The notes below the pieces were generated by a model. The model saw only the letters and a list, made by a program, of their open reading frames with translations. It ran no database searches and had not been told where the DNA came from. A program made the translations under genes and the position numbers. From Sulfurovum sp. (GTDB taxonomy: Bacteria > Campylobacterota > Campylobacteria > Campylobacterales > Sulfurovaceae), in NCBI GenBank assembly GCA_026985755.1, contig JALSPX010000003.1, forward strand, positions 1 to 21,483: a stretch of DNA of 21,483 bases, given 5' to 3'. Below, one piece after another: positions 8,674-15,383 of this stretch. The stretch's first letter is position 1, and each line of letters opens with the position of its first letter.

Positions 8674-8913
8674 ATGACAGCCGTAGTAAATGTATTTTTA
8701 AAAGAGGGCGTACTTGACCCCCAAGGTAAGGCAGCACACCATGCACTAGATTCTTTAGGTTTTGAAGGTGTAACAGATGTACGTATTGGAAAACAAATCA
8801 TTATTCAACTTGATACCCAAGACAAAACTAAAGCCCAAGCAGAAGTAAAAGAGATGTGCGAGACACTGCTTGCAAATACTGTCATTGAAGATTATACGAT
8901 AGAGATTAATTAA
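8674..8913 (+). CDS. purS: Phosphoribosylformylglycinamidine synthase subunit PurS
   Basis: The 79-aa small subunit of the three-part FGAM synthase (PurL small form, PurQ, PurS) that bridges the glutaminase and synthetase subunits. It shows the family features: a KEGVLDPQGKA start, HALDSLGFEGVTDVRIGK in the first half, and an acidic C-terminal strand ending EDYTIEIN. GGA lies 7 bases before the ATG. It sits 8 bases after purC and 1 base before purQ. Presence of separate purS and purQ implies that the organism has the small PurL elsewhere. Confidence 0.95.
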   Translation: MTAVVNVFLKEGVLDPQGKAAHHALDSLGFEGVTDVRIGKQIIIQLDTQDKTKAQAEVKEMCETLLANTVIEDYTIEIN

Positions 8914-8914
8914 C

Positions 8915-9589
8915 ATGAAAGTAGCAGTATTAAGATTCCCAGGGACAAACTGTGAGTTTGATACCCAGTATGCATTTGAAAAATTAGGTCATACGACTGA
9001 GCTTGTATGGCATGAAAATCAGGCACTCCCTACTGACATCGACTTGGTTGTTGTACCTGGAGGATTCTCTTATGGAGACTATCTACGTTCTGGTTCTATC
9101 GCACGTTTTTCTCCTGTAATGAAAGCTGTCACCACCTATGCAAATGATGGTGGAAAAGTGCTGGGTATTTGCAATGGTTTCCAAATTCTTACAGAAGCAG
9201 GACTCCTCCCTGGTGCACTCAAGCGTAACAATAATTTGCACTTTATCTCTAAACACCAAAACCTTTGTGTCGTCAATAATGATAATCCATTTTTGAATAA
9301 ATGCAGTAAAGGCGAAGTACTCAATATTCCTATTGCTCATGCAGATGGAAATTATTATATTGATGATGAGGGTTTAAAAAAACTTGAAAAAAATGAGCAG
9401 ATTTTACTTCGTTATTCAGACAGTGAGGGTAATCCTGTTGTAGTCAATGGTTCTGTTACTTCTATTGCTGGAGTATGTAATGAAAATAAAAATGTCTTTG
9501 GACTCATGCCCCATCCAGAACGTGCATTAGAAGAGATTTTAGGTTCTGTTGATGGTCTACGTATGCTCAAAGGTTTTGATACTTTATGA
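8915..9589 (+). CDS. purQ: Phosphoribosylformylglycinamidine synthase glutaminase subunit PurQ
   Basis: A 224-aa class I glutamine amidotransferase that supplies ammonia to the PurL synthetase in purine step 4. The catalytic triad is visible: Cys86 in GICNGFQ, and His200 and Glu202 in MPHPERA. The N-terminal RFPGTNCEFD and VVPGGFSYGDYLRSGSIAR segments are hallmarks of PurQ. ATG is one base after the purS stop. The stop TGA overlaps the ATG of the next gene (ATGA at 9586-9589), so the downstream membrane protein is probably translationally coupled to it. Confidence 0.97.
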   Translation: MKVAVLRFPGTNCEFDTQYAFEKLGHTTELVWHENQALPTDIDLVVVPGGFSYGDYLRSGSIARFSPVMKAVTTYANDGGKVLGICNGFQILTEAGLLPGALKRNNNLHFISKHQNLCVVNNDNPFLNKCSKGEVLNIPIAHADGNYYIDDEGLKKLEKNEQILLRYSDSEGNPVVVNGSVTSIAGVCNENKNVFGLMPHPERALEEILGSVDGLRMLKGFDTL

Positions 9590-10623
9590 GATTGTTTCAC
9601 TCTTTTTGGTTGAATATTGTACTTTCACTATTTATTTTTAGTGTCGTACTTCATGCCCAAAATGATTATAGTTATTCTTATCTACCCAAAACAGTTTATA
9701 GTAACCAACTTTTCCCTGTTACAGTAGTAGGAAAAACAGACGATACACCTCAATTTATATTTGACTCTACAAGTCAATATCGTCCTTTATTTAATGACCC
9801 TTTAATTGTCAAAAACGGTAATGAGTCTTTTTATACATTTTATTTTAAAGCAGAAGAGACCAATGTACTTATTCCTCAATTATTTATACACTCAAGTAAC
9901 AATGAATTTTCACTTGCTGCACACAAAATCCCTATCTCAAAACTAAAACCTGATAGATTTTTTTCTGGGGTTCTAGCAACTAAATTAAAAATACAAGGAT
10001 ATCAAGTATCAAATTATGATACAAAAAACCATATTGTTACACTTATGCTAGAAGCACTAGAAGCGAATCTTGAAGATATGCACCTTAATCATGTATATGA
10101 ATATGGGATTGAAAATATCAAAAGAGAGTATGCAAAGGTGAAAGCTGAGTTTTATGTGGTACTCCCCCGCGAACAAAAAGAGTTAAAATTTTCTTATTTT
10201 AACACAATAAGCAAACATTTTGAGACATTAAATATTCCTGTTAAGGTGGTAAATGCATCAGTAACCACACAATCTGACCTCAATCCAAAAGTAGATGCAT
10301 TTAAACGATTAAAACTATATGCGCTGGTTTTCTTTTCTCTATTTTTTCTTATCATGTTTATATGGAAAAGAGATTTTTTCTATCTTGTCTTGGGAACGGT
10401 TTCAATCATTACACTTCTTACTTTTTATATTCCACATAAAAAAATATGTGTCAAACAAGGGTCACCTCTATATATTTTACCAACAGAAACAAGTACTATA
10501 GGCACAAGAATAGACAAACAACTCAATATGATGTTATTAAGCACACGTGGAGAGTACAATAAGGTAGAATATAAAAAAGGAATCATAGGATGGATAAAAA
10601 ATGAAGATCTTTGCAAAAATTAG
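9586..10623 (+). CDS. Membrane-anchored periplasmic protein with C-terminal SH3-like domain
   Basis: A 345-aa protein of unrecognised family. Residues 1-24 form a signal peptide (hydrophobic core ending LHA before Gln). Residues 25-235 are predicted beta-rich and periplasmic. Two hydrophobic segments, about 243-260 and 264-283, are separated by WKRD and would make a hairpin in the inner membrane, returning the C-terminus to the periplasm. Residues about 287-343 look like a bacterial SH3 domain (strand pattern with SPLYILP near the start and GIIGWIKNEDL at the end). The start overlaps purQ by 4 bases, and the gene overlaps plsC by 23. The architecture loosely recalls BatD-type or SH3b envelope proteins, but no function can be given. 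Position suggests envelope biogenesis. Confidence 0.8.
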   Translation: MRLFHSFWLNIVLSLFIFSVVLHAQNDYSYSYLPKTVYSNQLFPVTVVGKTDDTPQFIFDSTSQYRPLFNDPLIVKNGNESFYTFYFKAEETNVLIPQLFIHSSNNEFSLAAHKIPISKLKPDRFFSGVLATKLKIQGYQVSNYDTKNHIVTLMLEALEANLEDMHLNHVYEYGIENIKREYAKVKAEFYVVLPREQKELKFSYFNTISKHFETLNIPVKVVNASVTTQSDLNPKVDAFKRLKLYALVFFSLFFLIMFIWKRDFFYLVLGTVSIITLLTFYIPHKKICVKQGSPLYILPTETSTIGTRIDKQLNMMLLSTRGEYNKVEYKKGIIGWIKNEDLCKN

Positions 10624-11311
10624 ATTCTATTGGGGTGCGTTTGTTATCTCATTTAATACCGCTGTCCTTATGATACCTGCACTGATGCTTTTTGGTAAAC
10701 ACAAAAGTACTATAGTGCATCATATTAACTCTTTAACCTTATGGATGATGGGTGGGATAGCTTTAAAAAAAGGTAAAATGGATAAAAATGCAGATATGTA
10801 TGTGATGAACCATCAAGGGATTGTAGACATTATAGGACTTGAAGCTGTGCAAAACAATCATCTACGATGGGCCGCTAAAAAAGAGCTTTTTGATACACTT
10901 TGGTTTGGTAATCTACTGAGTCATGGAGAGATGATATCTGTAGATAGAGGGAGTAAATCCTCTTTACGTAAATTTATTAAGGATGTAGAAGAGTCCAGAG
11001 ATCTCTATCATCGTCCTGTAGCCATATTTCCAGAGGGTACTAGAACAGCAAAACAAAAACTGCTGCCTTTTAAAAAAGGTACCAAAATTATTGCAGAAAA
11101 ATTGGGTTTAAAGGTACAACCTATTGTGATAACAGGAAGTAAAAAATTACTCAATGAGCACAATAAAACAGCACATTCCGCGATAGTACACTACCACTTT
11201 TTACCTACGATTGATGTGAGCCAAGCAGAAGAAGGTTGGTATGAAAAGCTAAGAGAAGATATGCAAAAGGTAATAGATGATGAACTCACTAACAATAATC
11301 GCAGTCGCTAG
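10601..11311 (+). CDS. plsC: 1-acyl-sn-glycerol-3-phosphate acyltransferase
   Basis: A 236-aa inner-membrane acyltransferase that converts lysophosphatidate to phosphatidate in phospholipid synthesis. The acyltransferase motif I is NHQGIVD (70-76, HX4D), motif II-like ISVDRG lies at 112-117, and motif III FPEGTR is at 143-148, with the PIVITG segment near 175. A hydrophobic N-terminal helix (about 12-31) anchors it. The ATG at 10601 lies inside the preceding gene, 23 bases before that gene's stop, and the 3' end overlaps crcB by 35 bases, so expression is tightly coupled. Confidence 0.94.
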   Translation: MKIFAKIRFYWGAFVISFNTAVLMIPALMLFGKHKSTIVHHINSLTLWMMGGIALKKGKMDKNADMYVMNHQGIVDIIGLEAVQNNHLRWAAKKELFDTLWFGNLLSHGEMISVDRGSKSSLRKFIKDVEESRDLYHRPVAIFPEGTRTAKQKLLPFKKGTKIIAEKLGLKVQPIVITGSKKLLNEHNKTAHSAIVHYHFLPTIDVSQAEEGWYEKLREDMQKVIDDELTNNNRSR

Positions 11312-11675
11312 CGGTGGTGCAATTGGTGCAACACTTAGACTATTCATAAATACTATTGTCAATAAAAATTTTATCTATACTTTACCCTTAGGTACACTTG
11401 TGGTCAATTTACTGGGTTCTTTACTCATCGGTATTTTCTTTGCATACTTTCATCTCAATAGTTCACTCTCGCCACACCTAAAAACATTTTTAACAACAGG
11501 CATGTTAGGTGCACTTACTACCTATTCTACCTTTGCTATGGAAAGCTTTTTTTTACTTGAGTCAGGAGACTACGTACACGCCTTTGCCAACATGCTACTC
11601 AACCTCTTTGGAACCATTCTTTTTGCAGGAATTGGGTACATGACACTTTTACATTTTACTAAAGGGAATTTCTAA
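11277..11675 (+). CDS. crcB: Fluoride ion channel CrcB (Fluc)
   Basis: A 132-aa four-helix membrane protein that exports fluoride as an antiparallel dimer. Family signatures are GGAIGATLR near residue 14-22, GTLVVNLLGS (about 39-48, with the conserved Asn), and GALTTYSTFAME (about 78-89, the Phe-box and Thr/Ser track). Two tandem ATG codons exist (11277 and 11280); the second gives MNSLTI and is equally possible, with AAGG upstream. The start lies 35 bases inside plsC. No crcB fluoride riboswitch is seen upstream, which fits its being internal to an operon. Its stop codon lies in the left arm of a 13-bp hairpin. Confidence 0.95.
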   Translation: MMNSLTIIAVASGGAIGATLRLFINTIVNKNFIYTLPLGTLVVNLLGSLLIGIFFAYFHLNSSLSPHLKTFLTTGMLGALTTYSTFAMESFFLLESGDYVHAFANMLLNLFGTILFAGIGYMTLLHFTKGNF

Positions 11676-11708
11676 AAAGTGGGTATCACCTATTCTTAGA
11701 AATACCCT
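11663..11708 (+). repeat. Intercistronic 13-bp stem-loop after crcB
   Basis: AGGGAATTTCTAA (11663-11675) pairs with TTAGAAATACCCT (11696-11708) with a single mismatch, around a 20-base loop. The left arm contains the crcB stop codon, and the right arm ends just before the ribosome site of the next gene. No T-run follows, so mRNA processing, stability or translation control is more likely than termination. Confidence 0.7.
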
Positions 11709-11721
11709 AAAAGGATACGCA

Positions 11722-11982
11722 TTGTTAACACTTAGCACCGAAATAGAAAAACACATCAAAAAACTCGTAAACCCTCTTAAAGAGGGGAATGACCTCAAAG
11801 AGGCTCTTAAACTCAAGCTTACAAAAAAAGAATTCAAACTTCTTAAAGCTTGGTCAGATGGTACAGACATAGAAGAACTTCAAAAACAACTCAACCTTGA
11901 TGAAGAACGTTACGGTGAACTCTCAGCCAAACTCATTAAGAAACTCAATCAAGAGAAGATTAAACAGGATATTTGTATTTAA
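11722..11982 (+). CDS. Small HTH-like protein, 86 aa
   Basis: The gene is of unknown family. Start is TTG at 11722 with AAGGA 6 bases upstream; no ATG fits. The protein is Lys/Leu/Glu-rich and all-helical with no membrane segment. Residues about 34-76 fit the spacing of a sigma-70 region 4 or LuxR-type helix-turn-helix (LTKKEFKLL, then G, then IEELQKQLNLDEE, then a recognition-like helix ending LIKKLN). DNA binding is therefore possible but weakly supported. It sits between the crcB hairpin and the Cu/Zn exporter, so a regulatory link to ion efflux is an inference. Confidence 0.65.
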   Translation: MLTLSTEIEKHIKKLVNPLKEGNDLKEALKLKLTKKEFKLLKAWSDGTDIEELQKQLNLDEERYGELSAKLIKKLNQEKIKQDICI

Positions 11983-12009
11983 GCGCATTTAAGCAGGTTT
12001 GCGTTACAT

Positions 12010-12028
12010 TAAGACAAAAAAGGTCTTA
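12010..12028 (+). promoter_or_regulatory. Hairpin holding the ribosome site of the Cu/Zn exporter
   Basis: TAAGAC (12010-12015) pairs with GTCTTA (12023-12028), and the loop AAAAAAG carries most of the AAGG ribosome site; the exporter's ATG follows directly at 12030. A 6-bp stem could mask translation initiation. Confidence 0.4.
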
Positions 12029-12029
12029 G

Positions 12030-13172
12030 ATGGAAATCACTCACTTTTTTGAAGCCTTGTGGCAACTTAGTATTGCTATGGCTCCCTACATTCTTTTTGG
12101 TCTGCTCTTTGCAGGACTCTTGCATGAACTTGTACCCGATAGCATCGTAACCAAACATTTAGGTAAAGACAATATCTCTTCAGTGGTGAAATCCACCATC
12201 TTTGGTATCCCTCTACCTGTCTGTTCTTGTGGTGTGATACCTCTAGCTACCGCTATCAAGAAATCTGGTGCATCTAAAGGTGCCACACTCTCTTTTCTCA
12301 TCTCTACACCGATTACCGGTGTGGATTCTATCCTGGCAACCTATGGTATCTTTGGGTGGATATTTACACTCTACCGTGCGATTACCTCTATGATTATCGC
12401 GATGGTGGCAGGGATATTGACGAATATATTTGATAAGGATACAACAATGAGGGTAGATACAGGATCTGCCCCTACGTCATTTTCTACATTCAAACCCGTA
12501 GGGGCAGATTCCATATCTGCCCACAACTATGCACCCAAAGAAGAATCATGTGGTACAGGTGAAGAAAGTTGCTGTAGCACATCAAACGATAATCAAAAAG
12601 GCTTCTCTCTAAAAGCTGCCTTCACCTATGCCTTTGGTACCCTACTTGGTGACATCGCCAAGCCACTCTTTTGGGGTCTGCTTTTGGGTGGACTCATCAC
12701 AGTAGCCATCCCCGATAATCTAGCAGCATTACTCTCTGGAAACACTTGGCTAAGTTATCTGCTTGTTATCATCATCGCTGTACCTATGTATGTTTGTGCC
12801 ACTGCCTCACTACCCATTGCAGCAGGGCTTATGCTCTCTGGGGTCAGTGCTGGTGCTGCCTTTGTTTTCCTCTCTGCTGGTCCTGCGACCAATACAGTGA
12901 CTATCGGTGTGGTCAAAAAGATGTTAGGGAGCAAATCTTTGGCTATCTACTTAGGGAGTATCGTTATAGGGAGTATCGTCTTTGGGCTAGGCTTAGACTA
13001 CATCTTCGATGCCACAGAGATCAACCCTGCTTCGCTCATCCACATGGATGAAGAAGGTGGCATCATCGCTATACTCTCATCTGTCGTGTTGTGGGGCTTG
13101 CTGTTGTACTATATGGTTAAACCTTATTTTCAAAAAAAAGTGAGCTATAGCGGTGGGTCTTGCTGTGGATAA
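12030..13172 (+). CDS. SO_0444-type Cu/Zn efflux permease
   Basis: A 380-aa inner-membrane permease of the UPF0718/YraQ group, subtype known as SO_0444 Cu/Zn efflux transporter. About eight hydrophobic helices surround the conserved GIPLPVCSCGVIPLA motif (59-73), repeated as VPMYVCATASLPIAAG in the second half (251-266). The central cytoplasmic loop carries a Cys cluster (C174, C181, C182) and the C-terminus ends SGGSCCG, both plausible metal ligands. Residues 141-165 of the loop are encoded by a REPIN-like double palindrome, so this segment is probably an acquired insertion tolerated in a variable linker. It overlaps the downstream methyltransferase by 20 bases. Efflux of Cu or Zn comes from family assignment, not from evidence here. 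Confidence 0.9.
   Translation: MEITHFFEALWQLSIAMAPYILFGLLFAGLLHELVPDSIVTKHLGKDNISSVVKSTIFGIPLPVCSCGVIPLATAIKKSGASKGATLSFLISTPITGVDSILATYGIFGWIFTLYRAITSMIIAMVAGILTNIFDKDTTMRVDTGSAPTSFSTFKPVGADSISAHNYAPKEESCGTGEESCCSTSNDNQKGFSLKAAFTYAFGTLLGDIAKPLFWGLLLGGLITVAIPDNLAALLSGNTWLSYLLVIIIAVPMYVCATASLPIAAGLMLSGVSAGAAFVFLSAGPATNTVTIGVVKKMLGSKSLAIYLGSIVIGSIVFGLGLDYIFDATEINPASLIHMDEEGGIIAILSSVVLWGLLLYYMVKPYFQKKVSYSGGSCCG
12451..12522 (+). repeat. REPIN-like double palindrome inside the exporter CDS
   Basis: Two short hairpins stand in inverted orientation. The left is GGGTAGAT-ACAGG-ATCTGCCC (12451-12471). The right is GGGCAGAT-TCCAT-ATCTGCCC (12502-12522). ATCTGCCCCTACG (12464-12476) is the exact reverse complement of CGTAGGGGCAGAT (12497-12509). 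The span is 72 bases, exactly 24 codons, and keeps the reading frame. This is the layout of REP doublets mobilised by RAYT transposases; no RAYT gene lies in the window. Confidence 0.75.
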
Positions 13173-13602
13173 ATACTACCCTCAAATACTCGTAGCTATA
13201 CAGTTTTTGACCATGGGGCTTATGGTACTTTTTTCTCATGGCTTTTTACATCATGGCATTGCTATCACTATTTTTCTACTGGGTTTGACTATAGGATTAT
13301 GGGCACTCATGCATAATACTTTGGGCAATTTCAATATACAGCCCAAACTTAAAAAAGACGCTCAGCTCATCACTGCAGGTATCTATGCTTATATACGCCA
13401 CCCTATGTATACCTCGGTGGTGACTATGATGTTTGGGATACTCATATCTACACCTAGATGGTATGAAGCCATACTCTTCACCTTACTCCTTCTCACCCTC
13501 TATCTCAAAGCCAAGAGAGAAGAAAAGCTTTTGATACAAGCGTTTTCTAATTATAGTGATTACAAAAAAAGAACTAGGTATTTTGTACCTTTTGTTTTGT
13601 AG
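13153..13602 (+). CDS. Isoprenylcysteine carboxyl methyltransferase-like membrane protein
   Basis: A 149-aa membrane protein of the ICMT/PEMT-like methyltransferase family, expected to use S-adenosylmethionine on a lipid or membrane substrate that cannot be named. The C-terminal family signature is clear: GIYAYIRHPMYTS (76-88), then KREEKLL (121-127), then YSDYKKRTRYFVPF (134-147). Three or four hydrophobic helices precede and interrupt it. The start is GTG at 13153, inside the Cu/Zn exporter, or GTG at 13165; neither has a strong ribosome site, so coupling to the exporter is likely. It is the last gene of the plus-strand run. Confidence 0.85.
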   Translation: MGLAVDKYYPQILVAIQFLTMGLMVLFSHGFLHHGIAITIFLLGLTIGLWALMHNTLGNFNIQPKLKKDAQLITAGIYAYIRHPMYTSVVTMMFGILISTPRWYEAILFTLLLLTLYLKAKREEKLLIQAFSNYSDYKKRTRYFVPFVL

Positions 13603-13636
13603 GGTAAAAACTTTCAGTGCCTTTTATTATTATATT

Positions 13637-13730
13637 TTAAACCCAAATTATTCAATAGGATTGCCAAAATTAGTGATAGTGCAATGACTTTTGCTAGTTG
13701 GGTAATTCCTATTGCATATTTTGGGTTAAA
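13637..13730 (+). repeat. 94-bp imperfect palindrome (MITE-like hairpin)
   Basis: The outer arms, TTAAACCCAAA followed by CAATAGGA on the left and TCCTATTG followed by TTTGGGTTAA on the right, are near-perfect reverse complements over about 30 bases. Weaker pairing continues towards a centre near 13683. It has no long coding frame and lies between the methyltransferase and fic. Origin unknown; a small non-autonomous element or a structured RNA are both possible. Confidence 0.65.
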
Positions 13731-13744
13731 TTGTCAGACATTTT

Positions 13745-13753
13745 TGATATACT
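13745..13753 (+). promoter_or_regulatory. Extended -10 promoter upstream of fic
   Basis: TGATATACT is an extended -10 box. The expected transcription start coincides with ATG 13760, 69 bases before fic. A TTGTCA lies too close upstream (11-base spacer) to be its -35. Confidence 0.5.
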
Positions 13754-13759
13754 ACTAAT

Positions 13760-13807
13760 ATGAAAAATACAAGAGTAGAGGGACATTTTGTTATCCTAAT
13801 TAAATAA
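13760..13807 (+). CDS. Possible 15-codon leader ORF before fic
   Basis: ATG to TAA encodes MKNTRVEGHFVILIK, beginning 6 bases after an extended -10 box and with no ribosome site, so it would be leaderless. It ends 21 bases before fic. It may be chance or a leader peptide; no family is known. Confidence 0.2.
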   Translation: MKNTRVEGHFVILIK

Positions 13808-13828
13808 GCTTGAAATCAGGAGAGCAAA

Positions 13829-14512
13829 ATGAAAGAACTAAATAAACTAACACTAAAACAAAGAGAAGAACTTTTTAGACAACTTCGTATCTCAATCACC
13901 CATCACTCAAATGCGATGGAAGGAACAACTCTCTCTTTTGGTGAAACAAAGGAGTTACTCGAACATGGAAATACTGCTGGAGATAAACCCTTACATGAAC
14001 AACTAGTTATATTAGGCTTTGCAAAAGCTTATGATGTCATAGTTCGTGAAGCTACAAATAAAGAAAATATTATTGATAGTAGTTTTATAAAAGATATACA
14101 TACCATTATGTTTGAAGATGCACTAAAAGTTTCTCCACAATTTGTTTCAAAACCTATTGGTGCATATAGACTAGATGAACGATATATAAAAGGTGTAGAT
14201 ATAAAACTATCAGCACCTAATAAAATATCAAATGATATTGAAAATTTACTTTATAGATTTAATAGTAACAATATGAGTTTAGAAGATATTGCAGAGTTTC
14301 ATATATTATTTGAAAGAGTACATCCATTTGCTGACGGTAATGGAAGAATTGGAAGACTGATAATGGCTTTTCAAGCTATCCAAAATAATATCGTTCCACC
14401 TCTAATTGAAAATGAACACAGAAGTGAATACTTAAAAGCCATAAATGACAAAGACGAACTTTTAAATTTTATAGATGAGAGTATTCAAAACAGTATAGAC
14501 TTACTAGACTAA
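13829..14512 (+). CDS. Fic-domain AMPylase, class II
   Basis: A 227-aa Fic protein. The catalytic loop HPFADGNGRIGR (165-176) is fully canonical, with His165 as general base and the GNGR nucleotide loop, so the enzyme should transfer AMP (or another nucleotide part) to protein hydroxyls. An N-terminal inhibitory motif SNAMEG (27-32) fits (S/T)xxxE(G/N), with Glu31 as the auto-inhibitory residue: a class II, self-restrained Fic that needs no separate antitoxin. The substrate flap is around 107-124. ATG 13829 has AGGAG 7 bases upstream. No winged-helix domain follows, unlike larger Fic regulators. By eye it is more A/T-rich than the neighbours and sits next to a palindrome, suggesting horizontal gain. 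The target is unknown. Confidence 0.93.
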   Translation: MKELNKLTLKQREELFRQLRISITHHSNAMEGTTLSFGETKELLEHGNTAGDKPLHEQLVILGFAKAYDVIVREATNKENIIDSSFIKDIHTIMFEDALKVSPQFVSKPIGAYRLDERYIKGVDIKLSAPNKISNDIENLLYRFNSNNMSLEDIAEFHILFERVHPFADGNGRIGRLIMAFQAIQNNIVPPLIENEHRSEYLKAINDKDELLNFIDESIQNSIDLLD

Positions 14513-14582
14513 AAAGTACAACAAAACCTTGGAACTAATAGTAAGTCGATTTTAAACATTGACAACAGGCATATGACTAAAA

Positions 14583-15314
14583 CTAAAAGTCATCCTCATT
14601 TTCAAAGTCAGCATTTAGCTTGGCTTCTTTTTCTATGGCTAGTTGTTGTTTGGTTAGTACCATCTCATGCAAAAACTCTCCAAAAAAAGTTTTGGACTCA
14701 GTTTTTGCCATAAACAGATATAGCCCTACCGTCAGTGCGATAGTGATAGTCGTTGCGATGATTTTTTGGGCAAGATTAAAGGTCTGGATAGGCTCTTTGG
14801 TACGTACTTCACATACACCACCCGGGCAATGCTGTGCTTGTTTACGGGTAATAAGTGTATAGAGTTTACACCCTACACAAATAGAGAGTGCACTCTCCAT
14901 AAAAAGCAGTGCTAGACACAATACACAGATAAGTACTTTATAAAACGTGATATCCCAATGTAGGACAAACCAGTTCATCATCGGTAAGGCAATGAGCCAG
15001 CCTAGTATCCATGCAAAACGCTTCTGCATGGCTGCGACATATTCTGGTTTTTGATTTTGGATAAACATTCTGCCAAAAAGCAATGCAGGAGAATAGCTAG
15101 GGTTAATGATACGAATTGTCATATCTATAAAAATAAATGCTAAATAAAAACGTGCAACGATAATGTGGTTATAGCCTATACCCACAAAAAGGACTATCAT
15201 CCCCAGTAAAAAGAGTATACCTGCTGTGGCACGTACCTCATTTTCGTTCACCATACCTACATCATACCCTGGTACCTTTTCGCCATAATCATAGATAAAA
15301 TTTTTTATATTCAC
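14583..15314 (-). CDS. DUF4395 family membrane protein
   Basis: A 243-aa integral membrane protein starting at GTG 15314 (AAGGA 7 bases upstream). The DUF4395 signature is present: NENEVRATAGI at the start, FIDMTIRIINPSYSP (about 62-76), KRFAWILGW (98-106) and SICVGCKLY (144-152). Five or so transmembrane helices are visible. Two Cys pairs stand out: C146/C149 and C163/C168 in HCPGGVC. DUF4395 proteins are often fused to or next to thioredoxin-like domains, so a redox or sulfur role is possible but unproven. The C-terminal tail after the last helix (about 184-203) is hydrophilic. It is convergent with fic, with 70 bases between them. Confidence 0.85.
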   Translation of the reverse strand: MNIKNFIYDYGEKVPGYDVGMVNENEVRATAGILFLLGMIVLFVGIGYNHIIVARFYLAFIFIDMTIRIINPSYSPALLFGRMFIQNQKPEYVAAMQKRFAWILGWLIALPMMNWFVLHWDITFYKVLICVLCLALLFMESALSICVGCKLYTLITRKQAQHCPGGVCEVRTKEPIQTFNLAQKIIATTITIALTVGLYLFMAKTESKTFFGEFLHEMVLTKQQLAIEKEAKLNADFENEDDF

Positions 15315-15383
15315 TGTAATCCTTTGGAAATAGTGAAGATATTATAGCAAGTCAAGCAAAATAAAGTCTAAAATTTTTACAGT

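Noticed and set aside
11277..11708. Fluoride riboswitch near crcB
   Set aside because: The upstream region is the end of plsC and lacks the riboswitch core; the hairpin at 11663-11708 is downstream and of different structure.
13637..13730. Integron attC site
   Set aside because: The right end could be read as GTTRRRY, but the left end does not give RYYYAAC, no integrase is present, and fic has no attC after it.
13610..13740. Antisense 38-codon hydrophobic open frame through the palindrome, looking like a membrane-protein end
   Set aside because: It has no start codon or ribosome site and lies wholly in the palindrome; no family could be named. Kept only as a repeat.
14573..14593. Hairpin ATGACT/AGTCAT between fic and DUF4395 as a terminator
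   Set aside because: Only a 6-bp A/T-rich stem, no T-run, and it overlaps the end of the DUF4395 gene.
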